This document shows positions 1-13,092 of a DNA stretch of 64,000 nucleotides, one piece after another. The translations under genes were made by a program, and so were the position numbers. The stretch spans positions 99,108,501-99,172,500 of the forward strand of contig CM059585.1 of NCBI GenBank assembly GCA_030407085.1, given 5' to 3'. The notes under the pieces were generated by a model, which was not told the origin of the DNA, did not search any database, and saw only the letters and a program-made list of their open reading frames with translations. The DNA is from Trichopria drosophilae (lineage: Eukaryota; Arthropoda; Insecta; Hymenoptera; Diapriidae). Positions within the stretch are counted from its first letter, which is position 1. Each line of letters begins with the position of its first letter.

Positions 1-1972
1 GACTGTAAACAATAGGTAAACATGTCCGTTATTCTCGTATATTTGCTTTCCTTTCTTTTGTAATATTGAATTCATGTCAAATGAATTTGTGTTATCGGCT
101 GCTATTCGCATCTCGTCGATGTAATAGTATTTATTTAATACTATTAGATTATTAGATATTATCAGTATAATTCGTAAGCATTTATGGTTATAGTTAACAA
201 ATGTCAAAAATAACTACAGGAACTAATGGCTGAACAATGTTATTAAATAAAGAAACAAATATTATATATATGTAAATATCATCAAATTCCATTGTCGAGA
301 AAAATGACGTTACATATGTAAAAATGTATGTTTTTTGCTATATTGAGATTTATTTTATAACAAAACTTTAAACCGGACTATTCTCAAAAATAGGAAAATT
401 TTTTTAGCACCATCGTTTTCAGCACGAAAAATACGTTTGGAAATAGTACTGCGATTGTCCAAGAAAAAATGAGTGTTGGAGGGTGTAATAAAACATAGTT
501 ATTGCAATTTATTTCCCTGGAATAATCTTAGTTACTTAAACTTTGAAACTAATTGATTGATATCATATTTTGGCTAGGCATAACCAGTTTTTGCTACATT
601 TAAAATCTGTAAAATAACTCAAAAATCGATGAAGCATAGTGCACCAGAATAGTAATAAAATTGTATTTATACATTTTATATTTATTTTACTAGAGTTTAA
701 CTAAAGTGAAAGAAGTTCAGATTTAACTACATTTGATTAACTTTAACAACTAATCATAACCTTACAAAAAAATAGTAAAATTAGCTACTTTGACAGGATT
801 TAAAAATAAAGTAGTTACAAATCGTACAAATGAACTAAATATTTAAAAAATAGTTCTCAATAAATATAATGTACATTTACGTAATAATCACCATATTCAT
901 GTGCGAATTTACTCGTCCAATTATGTAAAATACGTTGTACGTAATTACATTGCTAAATTTAAAGTAAACTGCAGCATACTTACTAATTAAATCAAAATAT
1001 TAGATTGTAAGGTTTATAAGTTTCGCAGACATCCAAGAATTAATTCCTAAAGCGAAGAAAATTCAATCCATTAGAATGTCTGGTTAAACATCCTTTAAAT
1101 CATAAACTAACTAACGTCGTCATGCTGAGTAAAGTGCATACATTCCATCAATTAGTAGGTTCGATTTTGATTTTGGAGGATGTAATTGAAAGTCAGGTAA
1201 GTTTACGTTTTATGAGTAGTTCTGCTTTAATGGTGGTCTATTGATATTGAAAGTTATTTTTAGAAACCCCTCTTGTAGGAAAACATGAATATATCCTTGT
1301 AGTTCGCTAAGCGTTTCGTGGTGATGGTCTTACGGTAAAGTCTATTAACCGATAAGTTCGTGTCAAGTTTAGAGTGGTGCGTTCGTCTTCTTACCTCAAG
1401 GGTTTCAAAAAGATACATTTTAAGAAATCAAACATCTTTTTGAAGAAATTATGTAAGAAATCAAAACTAAAATGAAACAAAACCATTTGACGAATTTTAT
1501 GTGTAACTTAAACTTTTAGGGAGGAATCAAATATTAATTTTCAAAAGCGTGACTGAACACTATTTTGTTTTATACAAATTACTTTCTTGCAAATAAATTG
1601 AAAAGATTTTCCTCTTTTGAAAAATGTACAATCAATTTCCACTCGAAAATCCTTTTGTGATTCAATGATTCATTTGACATCAATAGAGAACAAATATTAT
1701 TTAAAGTTTCGAATCGTTAAAAAGACAATCGTTTTTTAACGGATATTGAAAGGTGTTACTATGTTTCCTATATACAGATTAATATTGCTCGGGGGTGTGG
1801 AATTGGATACTCTTTGATTCCGGAAATGATCAATTGTTGGCAATATCAGAATACGTACATTTAAAAAATCCTTTTAATAACCGCTCTGCATTGGTATTCA
1901 ATCAAACATTCACGCTATTTACGTATAATATTGCAAAATTATACAGGTATAGCAGTATGAAAAAAATCTCAA
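1..1972. other. AT-rich stretch without recognisable gene
   Basis: I see only AT-rich sequence with poly-A and poly-T runs. The single frame of about 60 codons near the right end (1795-1980) runs into the adjacent transposon and has no features of a gene. Confidence 0.6.
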
Positions 1973-1974
1973 TA

Positions 1975-2238
1975 CAGTAGAGTCCCGGTATATTTGCCAG
2001 CCGGGTTCCTCGCCTTCTCCTGCCGGCTCCTTATATCTGTCAAAAGAAGGGTATTGCCACTTCTCGCACTCTCCTCAGTCACGTTACGTTCATGACGTCA
2101 CAGCAGGCCCTTCCCGGGGCCCCAGCGAGCAAGGTGGGGAAAAAAGAGGGCGGCCACAGACAAATGTAACGAGACGGAACTGGGCAAATATGCTGGGACG
2201 TAAATATAGCAAGACGCAAATATAACGGGTCTCTACTG
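1975..2238. mobile_element. pogo/Tigger-like MITE with TA target duplication
   Basis: A 264-bp, markedly GC-rich insertion in AT-rich DNA. Its two ends are inverted repeats of about 24 bp beginning CAGTAGAG, followed by CCCG and TATATTTGC, with two mismatches. It is flanked on both sides by TA (1973-1974 and 2239-2240). A TA duplication with ends starting CAGTAGA is typical of the pogo/Tigger branch of Tc1/mariner transposons. Inside the right end, a unit of 16-24 bp starting AAATAT or AAATGT occurs four times (near 2163, 2187, 2202 and 2218), resembling subterminal transposase-binding repeats. No transposase frame is present, so the element is non-autonomous. Confidence 0.85.
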
Positions 2239-2240
2239 TA

Positions 2241-3975
2241 ATCACAAAATGATTTTAATATCGTACATCCAATTATTTGAACATAAGAGCCAACGTCTAT
2301 TGCAAATAAAAGCGTAAATTATTTAAAGGTAAGAAGACACTTTTACATTACTTTTTGTATATTACATTTTTTGTGTGATTAAATGGTTACAGGACAAAAG
2401 AACACAGCGCAAAAGTCGACGAAAAAGTATGTTTAACACATCCATAATGTATTTTTAATAAGGTTACTTCATTTTTGGAATAAATTGTATTAAATCAATG
2501 AAAATTTACTTCAACAAATTTAAAATACAAAATTGACTGAAATTATTTTGTGTATAAATTTCATCTTACCAAAAAGTTAATTGCATCTTTAAGCATTTTT
2601 TAAGATCATTAAATTGATGTTTATAATGTTTAAAGTTGAGAAAATAATAAAAAGTATATTTTGTAAAATATAATTCAATTGCTAAAAAAGTGCCTGGTAC
2701 TTCATCTAAGTATAATTATTCCTTTTCTACAATAAGAAATAATGTCAATGAGTAAAAAGACATAAATATTTCACCTTAAAATGTAAACAAGAATGACAAG
2801 AATGCTGTAACTGTACATTAAAAAACTGTTAAAAAATGTCCTTTAGAATGTTTATACATAATATATTAATTTTAATGCTATAAATGAGTACATAAAATTG
2901 ATTACCTATAAAATACTTAATATTAACCTGAAGAGTAATAATGAAAATTGCTAATAAAGGACGTAACATAGGTAACTGACCATAGAAATAAAAATGTTCG
3001 ATACACGTGGCGCACTTGAATGATATTGTTAAAATTTTAAAACGGACTATCGGTATTTAATACTTCCTGGAATTTTAGTAATCAATTAATTAAGTGTAAT
3101 TAATATCGTTCACATAAAACAGAATTAGTTCAAAACTGATTGATTATGATAAGTATCTAACATTTTTATAAAGCTTTGACTCTAATTACTGCATAATGCA
3201 GTGCATAATTAATTGAAAATGGGTAAATTTTCGTAACAGATTGTAAATATCTCATATTTTTCACAATTGTTACTCTCTAAAGATCAAAACTCATAGATTC
3301 AGTGAACAGCGACTGATTTTTTGCGATTTTCGATGTACAAATAATTTGCAATTTTCAAACAAATTTCGAAATTGCAGTAATACCTTTAATGTTTTAACGT
3401 AAATCATATTCGGTTGTAACGCGACAACAGACAGTTAATTTTCTCGTAAAACTCAAATTTGAAGTAAAATATGACGAGTATCTGCCAGAAAAACTAGTTC
3501 CATAAAAGAGGAAGAAATAAAACATTAATGAATGTAAGGCATAAAAAAGCCGTTTCTCTTCATACGTCGTAAAAATACCGTAAAAAGCGAATTTAAGGAA
3601 ATTTTTGTAATTTTCTAGTCGAAATTACAAATTGCAAATATCTCATGGTATAAACTGTGATAAGATATCTAATTTTAGTCAAATATATGGCCTATAAATT
3701 TAATAGTCCTAACTAAATGTTGTTCGGATACTTTAATATTTTTAAATTATGTTTACATTTAAATGAATTCCTTAGTAAATTATTTGTAAGCTATTACACT
3801 TTTTTAACCATAATGTTTCCATGGTTGAATTATGCAATATTAATAAAATTGTATAGAAATAGCATAAACAATTTCTTTAGACTCGTAAGTATAAAGACTG
3901 ATATTTTTTTAATTTTACGCTATCTGTTTCCGTTATGAAAATTTTCTGAAAAGCTTCATGCTTTAAGCTACGCCA
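2241..3975. other. AT-rich stretch without recognisable gene
   Basis: Nothing supportable as a gene. The open frame at 3717-3938 is short and built from the I, L, F, K and Y codons expected by chance in AT-rich DNA. Confidence 0.6.
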
Positions 3976-4058
3976 ATAATTATCTCGGACTGTTTGATGT
4001 AATTATATAAACCTTAACATGGGTTCAAGTATTTTATATGTATGTCCGAGATAATTAT
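3976..4058. repeat. perfect 15-bp inverted repeat
   Basis: ATAATTATCTCGGAC at 3976-3990 is exactly complementary to GTCCGAGATAATTAT at 4044-4058, with 53 bp between. It abuts a LINE tail. It may be the ends of a tiny palindromic element or a hairpin; function unknown. Confidence 0.75.
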
Positions 4059-4061
4059 GGG

Positions 4062-4200
4062 ATTATCATAATAATAATAATAATAATAGCGTCTTTATTG
4101 TTAATACGAAAGGCGAGCCACAGCTTTGATTTGTTGTTTTACAGACTAACCTAAACCAAACACTAACAATTACATATCTATAAAATAGTAGCACACTAAC
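4062..4200 (-). mobile_element. 3' end of a truncated non-LTR retrotransposon, (ATT)n tail
   Basis: Read on the minus strand, a GC-richer segment containing GGCTCGCCTTTCG is followed by ACAATAAAGACGC and then a pure ATT microsatellite (about 4068-4089). A short 3' UTR with AATAAA followed by a simple-repeat tail is the usual 3' terminus of LINEs of the CR1/Jockey/I type. No coding part survives. The 5' boundary (high-coordinate side) is uncertain, and I found no clear target duplication. Confidence 0.6.
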
Positions 4201-5702
4201 TACCTAGGCCCGTATGATTAAAAAACACAATAAAAATACAATAAAATAGAAACTTCACCAATGAACAAATAAATATTACATTCATTATCTTGAAACGTAA
4301 CTGTTCCAGTAAAATCTCATCGCATTTTATTTAATTTAAGTCTGTTTTTACTTAGAAAATCTTGTAAGAATTCAACAAGAGTTGTTTGATAAGAGAAGCA
4401 GGATGCTATTGCTAAACTTAATTAAATGTTAATCTTACAACAAGGAAATTTACTTATTTAGTTCAATCAATTATACCGTCCTTGAGCATATTTTCAACGA
4501 GCCAGCACGTGCTGAAGTTACAGGTGGAAAATAAAAATGATTTTTATATGAGACACAAGACAATTTTTGTCCAAGAATTGTACATTTACGTTTCATGGCT
4601 TTAATATTTCATTCTGTCGAAGGGAAGTATTTCTCAAAATGACTAGTTGCTTTATATTTCGAAAATATTTTGTATGAAATTTATAAACGTAAGATTTGTT
4701 TTATCAAAACGTTACGTTATAATCGTTAATTAATGATTAATTTAACAAAATGATAAGCTTCAATACATTTTTTGAGCTTTTGATGTTCATATTGAAATCA
4801 AAATAAAATTCCAATGTGAAAGATCCGAGAATTGATCAGTAACATCACATATTAATATCGAATATAAAATTATTGTATTTATTGTAGGAACATTAATCAT
4901 TTTGGCTTAATATTAATAAAAGATTAAAGGAATATAATAGTAACTATTATTTCAACTTTTTAATACTTTTTATGTAGAGTAAATTTTCTTGAAATGGCTA
5001 CGGGGAACAAAATGTATATCCGTAGGAAACTATATACTAAATTACATAAAAACACGATAGAATTAGTCTTTTTTAGTATAGTCAAATATTTTTTTGTCCT
5101 GATGTACTACAAAATAATAGCGAAATTCTAAATGATACGTAAAGTCCACATTTAACAAAAAATGACGTGGGCACTGATGTTTCCTTTTTAAACTTTATTT
5201 CGAAATATTTAATTGGAACACGTAATTTTACATTTTATATAAGTGAAATGTGCATGAACTTTTTTTAATATCTGAAAGTATATATCGAAATGATATATAT
5301 ATATAGTTATTAATTTGCAGCAAGCAAAATATTTTGGGATTCAATGTAAAATTTGTACAAAATACAACTCATTAATATTTGTGACACTGGAAAAGGATAT
5401 TTTCTACACTGGTAGAGCATTTGATAACTACTTTTTCTGAATTTATTTAATTTCTATTTGTGTATTTTGAATTGTTTTCATTTATATTTCAGTAATTTGT
5501 CTAAAATAGTTCTATTTTAATACCCGGAGGAAAAGCAGTTGGAAATATTAACTAGATAGTAGGATAAGACCCAGCCATCCTTTTTAGTTAATTTTACTAT
5601 CTAAATACATAGGGACTTCGACAAATAAGATAGCCAAGCCTACTTCAATAGTAAAACCAACGAAAAAAATTAGTTGTGCCCAGTATTTAGATAATAATTC
5701 TT
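4201..5702. other. AT-rich stretch without recognisable gene
   Basis: Only AT-rich sequence, including a short TA-rich run near 5280-5305. No gene-like signal seen. Confidence 0.6.
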
Positions 5703-6050
5703 TCCGCCACAAAAACTTACTGAAAATGGGCAATAACGATGTTACTACAGTTTTAGGTTAGGATATCTCAAAAACCTTGATGTGATAGAAGGATTCTAAG
5801 AAAGAAGATCGGTCTCGTTTTGTTAATTATTTTCATACAATTACATCTTTATTAAATGTATGAAAATCATATTTATACCTTGACAAAACTTCGATAACTC
5901 GTTGGAAAACAAAACTAATTAATAGCACTTTAATATGCGGTTTGTCAAATTGGGAACAACAATTTTGCTCCGCCACAAAAACTTATTGAAAATCGTAAAG
6001 AAACGGAGGTTTTTCATTTTTAGGTTAGGATATCTCAAAATCTTGACTTG
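5703..6050. repeat. diverged direct repeat pair, offset about 266 bp
   Basis: The segment 5703-5780 recurs at 5969-6050. Both begin TCCGCCACAAAAACTTA, continue TGAAAAT, and contain TTAGGTTAGGATATCTCAAA followed by CTTGA. The middle differs by small insertions. The TTAGGTTAGG core resembles the insect telomeric motif, but only two units occur. The small frames on both strands at 5919-6138 lie over the second copy and are not genes. Confidence 0.75.
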
Positions 6051-7530
6051 TACAAGAATTATGCGGCTAGATTTGGATTCATCCCAACGAAAACATTCGG
6101 AAGAGCATAGTCCGGTTTCTGGTTGCAAATGTTGTTGACCTGTGTTATTTAAGAATAGAAGAGACGAAGGAAAAATCCAAATTATTCTTTGCAGGGGGAT
6201 AAAAAAAAATAAAAAAATAAAAATTTAGGTTTTTGAAAATAAATGTTTTGATTGAGAATGTGATGAAGAACGATACTCATAACAATAAAAGAAGAAATTA
6301 AATTTAAATTTTAAAAATATAAATTGTTATAATTCTAAAAAAAGAAGAGAAACCAAAAGTTCATGACAATTTTTTAAAACCAAAACTTATATAGGGTGAA
6401 ACTAGTAACCCTGAAAATACCGAAAAAAAATAAAACTGCCACATCCGATGTGAAAGATATTTATACGAATTTAAGTCAGGAGGGAATAAGGAATTAATTT
6501 CGAACTACCAATCGGATGAGAGGACCTGAAAAGGCAATGAATATTTGGAAAAGGGAGATTGTAGAAGTTAAATGGTGCGAGAAATTAATTACTAACTGCC
6601 ACCAAAGCGATGGACAGAGAAAAGTGAAAATACGAGAATTTCGAAAAAGGACATAGTTTGAGAAATTCTTTTTCGCTTTAAAAAAGGAGTCCTACTCTTC
6701 AATTAATCGACTTTGAGGTTGGGCGTTATATGTCATATATCAGAAATTCAGTTATACATTTTTATTTATGAAATAATGATGATTCAAGGTAACGAAAATT
6801 CAATTTAAGGTAATAAATACATGCATTGCTAACAAAATAAAAGGGATTTCATTCTAAGATGCAGAATTAGAAAAATTATATTATTAAAATATAAATTCGA
6901 ATTTCCAAATCAACATTTTTTATCCAAGATCAATTGGAATGATTACTACTTAATTAGCAAAAAGTGGATTTAAGCAACTTGCAAATATGTTTTCACGATT
7001 AGGACAGTAGGGTCAATAATTTACATAATAATTACTGAATATAAACAATTAAATAAGATAAGCAAATTTATTAATTAAATATAAGATTTGTTAATATCTA
7101 ATGTAGTCGTTTTAATGTTAATAAAATTATTAAGATATTAAAAAATATATTTTCAATATCGAAATGATTTAGTTAGTCTTTAGATAAGCTTTTTTTAGAA
7201 AAAACTATGTTGAGTGCATAATTGTCAATTTCTTAATTGAAGTCCCAAGTACTGTATTCGTTTTCCTTTTAATAGCGTGATTTTTTATTATTTTCGATTT
7301 TTAATGCACTTCTCAATGTAAAAGATCGATCATTGAAATATATTGTGGAAAAGATAGTTCATTGTAACTGCACAGTTTATAGAACGATTAACTAGAGTCA
7401 TAAAACGAGATCGATACTAACTCAAGTCTGTCTATCAACTACGATTTTTTCGATTATTTTCAGGAGAACTGGAAAGTGCTTTGCTCTTCCAAATTCAATT
7501 TCCAACCCAAGTGCAGAACAAATTGACGGT
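6051..7530. other. AT-rich stretch without recognisable gene
   Basis: Purine-rich, AT-rich sequence with no supported feature. Confidence 0.55.
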
Positions 7531-7532
7531 CT

Positions 7533-7702
7533 TCAGTACTGACTGTCAATACTGCCCTGGCATTACGCCAGTACTGGCAGGTAACGTTATCAAGTACTGA
7601 CTGCGGAAGTTATTGCAGTACTGACAATGAGTACTGACAGTTATCACTGGCGTAGTACTGATCCAGTACTAATTGTTGATTTTTAAATATGACAGTCGGT
7701 AC
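7533..7702. repeat. cluster of AGTACT palindromes (degenerate ~12-bp minisatellite)
   Basis: AGTACT occurs seven times in 136 bp (starting 7535, 7570, 7593, 7617, 7630, 7654 and 7665), mostly inside CAGTACTGAC. Near misses lie at 7548 (AATACT) and 7699 (GTACTGAG). Spacings of 35, 23, 24, 13, 24 and 11 bp are close to multiples of about 12 bp, suggesting a decayed 12-bp tandem repeat. The patch is richer in GC than its surroundings. It could be a homotypic binding-site cluster, but no factor is identified. Confidence 0.85.
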
Positions 7703-9499
7703 TGAGTCCCCGCTAAACAAACCGTATTTGTCGTTTATTTATTTAATTTACGTTTTTATGACAGAACTGCTGCCATCTACGCTTGAATATGGTAACTGTT
7801 AAGAAGAATTACATAAAATGTTACCATAAGTACTAAACTAAAAGTTAGACGATAACGATCTTGCAATAAATCAACAATAATGCAGTGAAATATTCATTTT
7901 TCAGCATGGGTCTATTAATATGGCCAAGAACTGTAGGTACATATACACATTTATTTGATAAAAAGTACCAAGTCGAGGCTTTTAATACAGTACAATTATA
8001 CCGACTCTACTTATTTGTATAGCTGCAGTATCTGATAATATAATTATAGTAACGGTTATCATCTTTAATGCTACAGGAATCTAAATTGTATCAGTTGCTA
8101 TATCATGTCAATAACCTAAATACAAGTTTGTGAGTCTACCTTGTACAAAATGTACAAAAACAGACTTTCTGTTCGATAATATAAAATAGATCGTCATCGT
8201 TTACTTTATTTTCATTTGAATTTACCATTGACTACGAAATTTGAAAGTTTACTATAATTACTATGCATTTTGTACGGTTAGAAAAAAAGTTGTCAAGAAC
8301 CAACACTAAATACAATGAAAGTACCATTTTGCTCCATTTTCTAAAAAATAAGTTTACCACAAGAACATTTTGGAAAGCAGTGTTGCAAATCTATCCCTGC
8401 CGGAGGTAATTAACGATTTATACAATGCCCTTCTATTCCAAGTTTCCCCGCACATAGAAGCAGGAAAATAGATCTCGTCTCGTGATGATTTCATTGTCGT
8501 CGCTCGCCAAACTTAATACTAGATCTCTGCGTTTCCTGGCGTAGGAAGGCAATTTGCATGAGCGTAAATCTGGATAAGACAATTGTTCTACATGCGCTAC
8601 TGACAATCTAAACTACTCGTAACCCAAGCCGTGGAAGGTGAACAATATAAACGTAGGTGAAAAATCAAAGTAATCAAATGATATACCCAAGACATTCTTC
8701 CTATACTTGTTTCACAATACATAATTTACTTTTTTATTATTAAAAGTTAAAATTTTTCTTGATTATTCAGAAATTTGCTATTTAAAAAAACGAGTTCAGA
8801 AATACGTCCAGGTTTGAAGGAATCGAAAATCAATATTTTACTCTATTAGTATTTATCCATGTACAAGAAACTGCGCAAATAACATTCGAAAAAAGCAAAC
8901 ATTGAATTCCCGTGACTATCTTAGAGATGAACTGAAGAAACTTGCATTATTTATAAATTTTGTTTCCAACACCAAAATTGTTTTTATCGAAGCCATTAAA
9001 ACGTTTGAAATTATTTTTAAAATAATCATAAGAATATCAAATTCAAAGTACAATTTTTATCCAGTCTATAAAATATAATTGATATAGATAAACCCTTTGC
9101 AATCGGATTATCGAAAAAGATCTATCCTAGATAAAACCATTCCACAGAGAGCAATTGAAACGTTACCTTTGCATTTTAGGTTTCATTCTCAATGAAAGCT
9201 GCACAAAATTCAAATCTCATCTTTTGAATGCAATGCGTGGTCGTAACGATTAAAATGCTTCCGGCGCTTAAACATTTTGGTTTAGGATTTTCCTATACAA
9301 TTTTAAACGTGTTTTATGAAATTGTGAAATTACAAAATATATTGTAGTATTTAATGTACTAAATAATCTCGAAAATGTACATATATTCGTCACAAAAGGG
9401 AATTTTGAATATTTTTCAGAAATTTTTTACAAATAATTTACTTACCGCATTTCAAGATTTTCTAAAATTAATTAAAAATCGGGCAATTGTTGACATTTG
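7703..9499. other. AT-rich stretch; GC-richer patch at about 8380-8600
   Basis: No gene seen. The patch at 8380-8600 is less AT-rich and contains the octamer-like word ATTTGCAT near 8551. It has stops in all frames I read, so a non-coding regulatory or old repeat origin is possible but unproven. Confidence 0.45.
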
Positions 9500-9575
9500 T
9501 TTCGAGAACTTGTGCAATATACCGAAGAAATTCACGTAGGAATCCGGTATATATATTCTTTCGAAGTTCTCGAAA
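9500..9575. repeat. 76-nt hairpin with two stem blocks
   Basis: TTTCGAGAACTT (9500-9511) is perfectly complementary to AAGTTCTCGAAA (9564-9575). Inside it, ATATACCG pairs with CGGTATAT, leaving an asymmetric internal loop and a terminal loop of about 20 nt. Size and shape resemble a precursor-microRNA foldback, but the stem is interrupted and no known microRNA seed was recognised. It lies in a locally GC-richer patch (9480-9700). It could equally be an old palindromic repeat. Confidence 0.55.
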
Positions 9576-11433
9576 AGTGTTTCCACTTCAGTAGAAACTA
9601 AAGGGCGAAATGCCTGGAGTGAAAAAGGTGCAAGACGGAAATGACGCAACCGTTCGCGTTATTTCCGGCGCCTATATACTGCAGCAACAGGACGAATAGA
9701 ATTTACGTATATGAATATCAATGACTGGATGTCCACTCAACTCTTGAGTCCGTATAGTTGTGTCACACTGGGAAAATGTCATCTTTTTACAGAAATGAGA
9801 AAAGAAATAAAATTTAGTACTGGAGACTAGTGAAAAACAGTACAAATTTTATTAGATCCATTTTCAAAATAATCTCAAAAAAATTATAAACTTCTATCAA
9901 TAATTACACAGGCCCACAAAAAATAAGAAAGTGTGGTATGGGACTTAACTATTCCGATGTATTTTGATCCGCTGAACACGAATCTGCAATAAAAAATAGG
10001 GGTAGAGGGGCTAATTTCAGAGATAACCTCAAAAAACACGTATTTTAGTGCTAGACTTTTTTAGTTTTTAGTGTTAAATGTTCCTATTGTTAGTGTAGTT
10101 ACGAGAAAAAAAGGACTATCTTGCCACTTACAATGATGCATTTATAATGTATAGTTGACTCGTCGTCCGTCATGTGGCATATTGTAATTATAATTTTCCC
10201 GCAATCGACGAGACTATCATAATTCAGATCATTTTCATTTTTAATGTTATAATTATTTCATATACTCAAATGTTAAAGTTATCTACTCGTAGTAGTGTTT
10301 ACTTTATTAACTTTTATTAACCCCTTTTAAATAATTTATAATTGCTGAAGAACGTTTTAGAATTAAAATAACCAAAAGAAGTGTAAAACAAATAAATAAT
10401 GTTTTACTGTAAATAAATAATAGCTTAATTATAAAATAAATAAAGCTTTTTTGTGGTGGAATTGGTACCACTACTAAATAACGGTACATAACAAAACTTA
10501 CTAATTTTTTAATATTGCTGCGAATAAAGGATATCCCTGATATATATTTTACAAAGAAAATCAATAAACGCAATACTGTCAAAAGGTGGTGACGGTACAT
10601 GAATTTAATAGGATACCTGCATTAACGTTAAATTTTAAAGCAGAATTTTCGTTTAATTAGTTAATTAGCCGATATGTCAAATTCCGCGATAGAATTAAAT
10701 CAATTGTGCATCGTGGTCGTTGTTTCTAAACATAAACAATGTACGCTCAATGTTCGATACATCGACACGTGGAGCCTTAGGATATGTACATTTCACAAAT
10801 ATCTACAGCTTTATATGATCTCGTGCACACGTGCAAACAATATAATAATTTCAACGTAAATTGATCATTGAAAATTAGACGTATCGTCATGTTCAATTTC
10901 AATTTTAATTTATTCATTGCGATGCGAATAGTGACGCTTTGATAATTGAGAGATAATTATTGTATAAATCCATTAACGCTTTACTGTTTCCTAGTAGTCT
11001 CTACTATCTTCATTTCGAATGTTTTATTAAATTCTCACTAGACACGTGGAACATTCGATAGATATTTCATTTTTTCTAAGATTTACTCTCATTATGCAAT
11101 GAAAGTTTTCCTAAAAGACTGTAAAATAACTAATAGAAAAATAGTAAGTAGCAACATGCATGAGAACAAGACGTAGTTAATTTAAAATTAGTAAATTCTA
11201 CTAAAAAAGAGTCCGGAACTCTTTTTTTATTTCTCAAAAATTTTTTTTTGGTGGTTTGATAAGCAATAATAGAATGGCTAACACGTCGCAATTATTGCAA
11301 CTAATTGGTTTTATTAAAATATTAAGAAGATGTATAAATTAGTAGGTTTCATAGTTAAAAAAAGAATCAAGACTTTGCTGTATTATTTTTCTTTTATCAA
11401 AGATACCATTTTACTAAATAATTACGTAAGCTA
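9576..11433. other. AT-rich stretch without recognisable gene
   Basis: The 97-residue minus-strand frame at 10307-10600 is rich in L, I, F, Y and K as expected of AT-rich DNA. It has no motif I recognise, so I do not call it. Confidence 0.5.
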
Positions 11434-12083
11434 CACTGACAAAAATTTACTTGAGAAATTCAACTACCATTGAGTTGAGTCGAGAGTAGTTAAAAGTAAT
11501 ACTTTTTTCGTTAGTATAAATTTGTTGATATTGTTAATTTTACTATTTTTGCTAAAGTTAATATTTATTACCCAGTAAACGAAAAAGTAATCCGAATGAT
11601 TGGAGATCAAGAGATGCGATATTATGCATAAAACTAAAAAAGTCACGCACTAATATAATAAATAAGCAACCGCCAATAGCTGCACTAAAAATTATTCCAC
11701 TAAAAGAAGTTTCCAGAAAAATTCTTAGTTTATTTGACTACTTTTTAAATATGCAGAGTAGTTCGATACGCTTCAAGAAGATTTTCTAAGTTGCTAACTG
11801 CAACCGTATAGAAAGTAAATCAACTAAAAATGTAATTCTGCTAAATTCAATTAAAAATATATCACTCCAGCATGTTGAATAGCTTTTAGTGTACTAGGTA
11901 GTTAGACTCTAAAAATTGTTTTTAAATGTAGCAGAATTCACTGCCAAAATGTTTCCATAACTATCTGTTTTGTTGATTTAACTTCTTTATTAACTATAAC
12001 CTAGAAAATTCCGTTGAGGACCCATTGAAATACTTTCAGTAGTTAAAAAGTAGTCAAAGCAACTAAGAACTTTTTTCAGTGTG
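11434..12083. mobile_element. probable inverted-repeat MITE, CACTGA ends
   Basis: The left edge reads CACTGACAAAAATTTAC and the right edge, on the other strand, CACTGAAAAAAGTTC; the next 20 bp can also be aligned. An inner inverted repeat of about 110 bp pairs 11715-11830 with 11975-12080, sharing TTTGACTACTTTTTAA and CTTAGTT words. No coding frame remains. Superfamily cannot be assigned. Confidence 0.5.
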
Positions 12084-13092
12084 TGCCGACATTTTATTAC
12101 TTAGACTAGTTGTAGCATAATAATCTTTTTGTATTAGATACCCCACTGATACCTCACAATTGAATGCAGTTAGTTCAACCCTAAAGTTTTCTGTTATTCG
12201 AGTAATGTTCCTATATTATTTTCAACAACGCACTTTATTTTATCAAGGTGCTATTTTTTGAAACAACACCATCTCATGTTTGTATCTACTACCTACATAA
12301 ATACCTATCACTCGAATATTATACCGGAAATAAATGTTAAAAATATATTAACGATCTTCGTTCTCAATCTAGAACATATGCATGGAGGAATGTTTATTTT
12401 GTCTTATGACAGATATTCAATAAGTAACCAACATCGGCATCAGTTTACTTTTTTTTAAATAAAAACAAAATGTATTTCTACATTCTAAACGAGGTGCATT
12501 TGATACAATGAAATACATACAGATTATATTCCGAGAAAAGTATAAATAATTGTTGATTTACAACACTTGTAACTAATGAGGATTAACCGTTATTGACCCA
12601 ATTCGTCCGTTTTTGTTTCGTCATTTTAAGCATGGACAACTTTGTTATATATGCTTAAAAAAATCAGAACATTTGTAGATGTGCATTTTCAAATATGCTC
12701 ATTCAGAATCCGGCATGAAAATCTAGAAATATCCACCCCTACCTACCTTATTTTTAAATTAAAAAAAAAATAACATGATTTTTTAAGGTAATTTTTTTTT
12801 AAATCGTATTTTCCATGCGAAATAGGTCGTGGCGATAGCTGAAACCACGAAAACTATGGCTCAAAATGCCAAACTAATAAAGTTATAGACACAAAAAATT
12901 CATTTTTCATTGTACAGGGGTTGTGCGGTCATACCTAAAATAACACTTTTACAAAAAATCGGCATTTTACGGATTTTCCAGAAAAAATGTTGTCGGCTTT
13001 TGAAAACATATCACAGATAATAAAATAATATTTTTCGATACAAATTAGTATGCGTAAAGAATTTTACACATAGCCACGTATGTCGAAACATT
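12084..13092. other. AT-rich stretch, repeat-like around 12740-13000
   Basis: No gene. The 12740-13000 part, with long A and T runs, reads like decayed repeat DNA but I could not match it to another copy here. Confidence 0.4.

Noticed and set aside
9560..9576. Heat-shock element GAAGTTCTCGAA
   Set aside because: Spacing between GAA and TTC is wrong and the sequence is better explained as one arm of the hairpin at 9500-9575.
10307..10600. 97-codon hydrophobic minus-strand frame
   Set aside because: Composition is what AT-rich DNA gives; no family motif, start context or splice sites.
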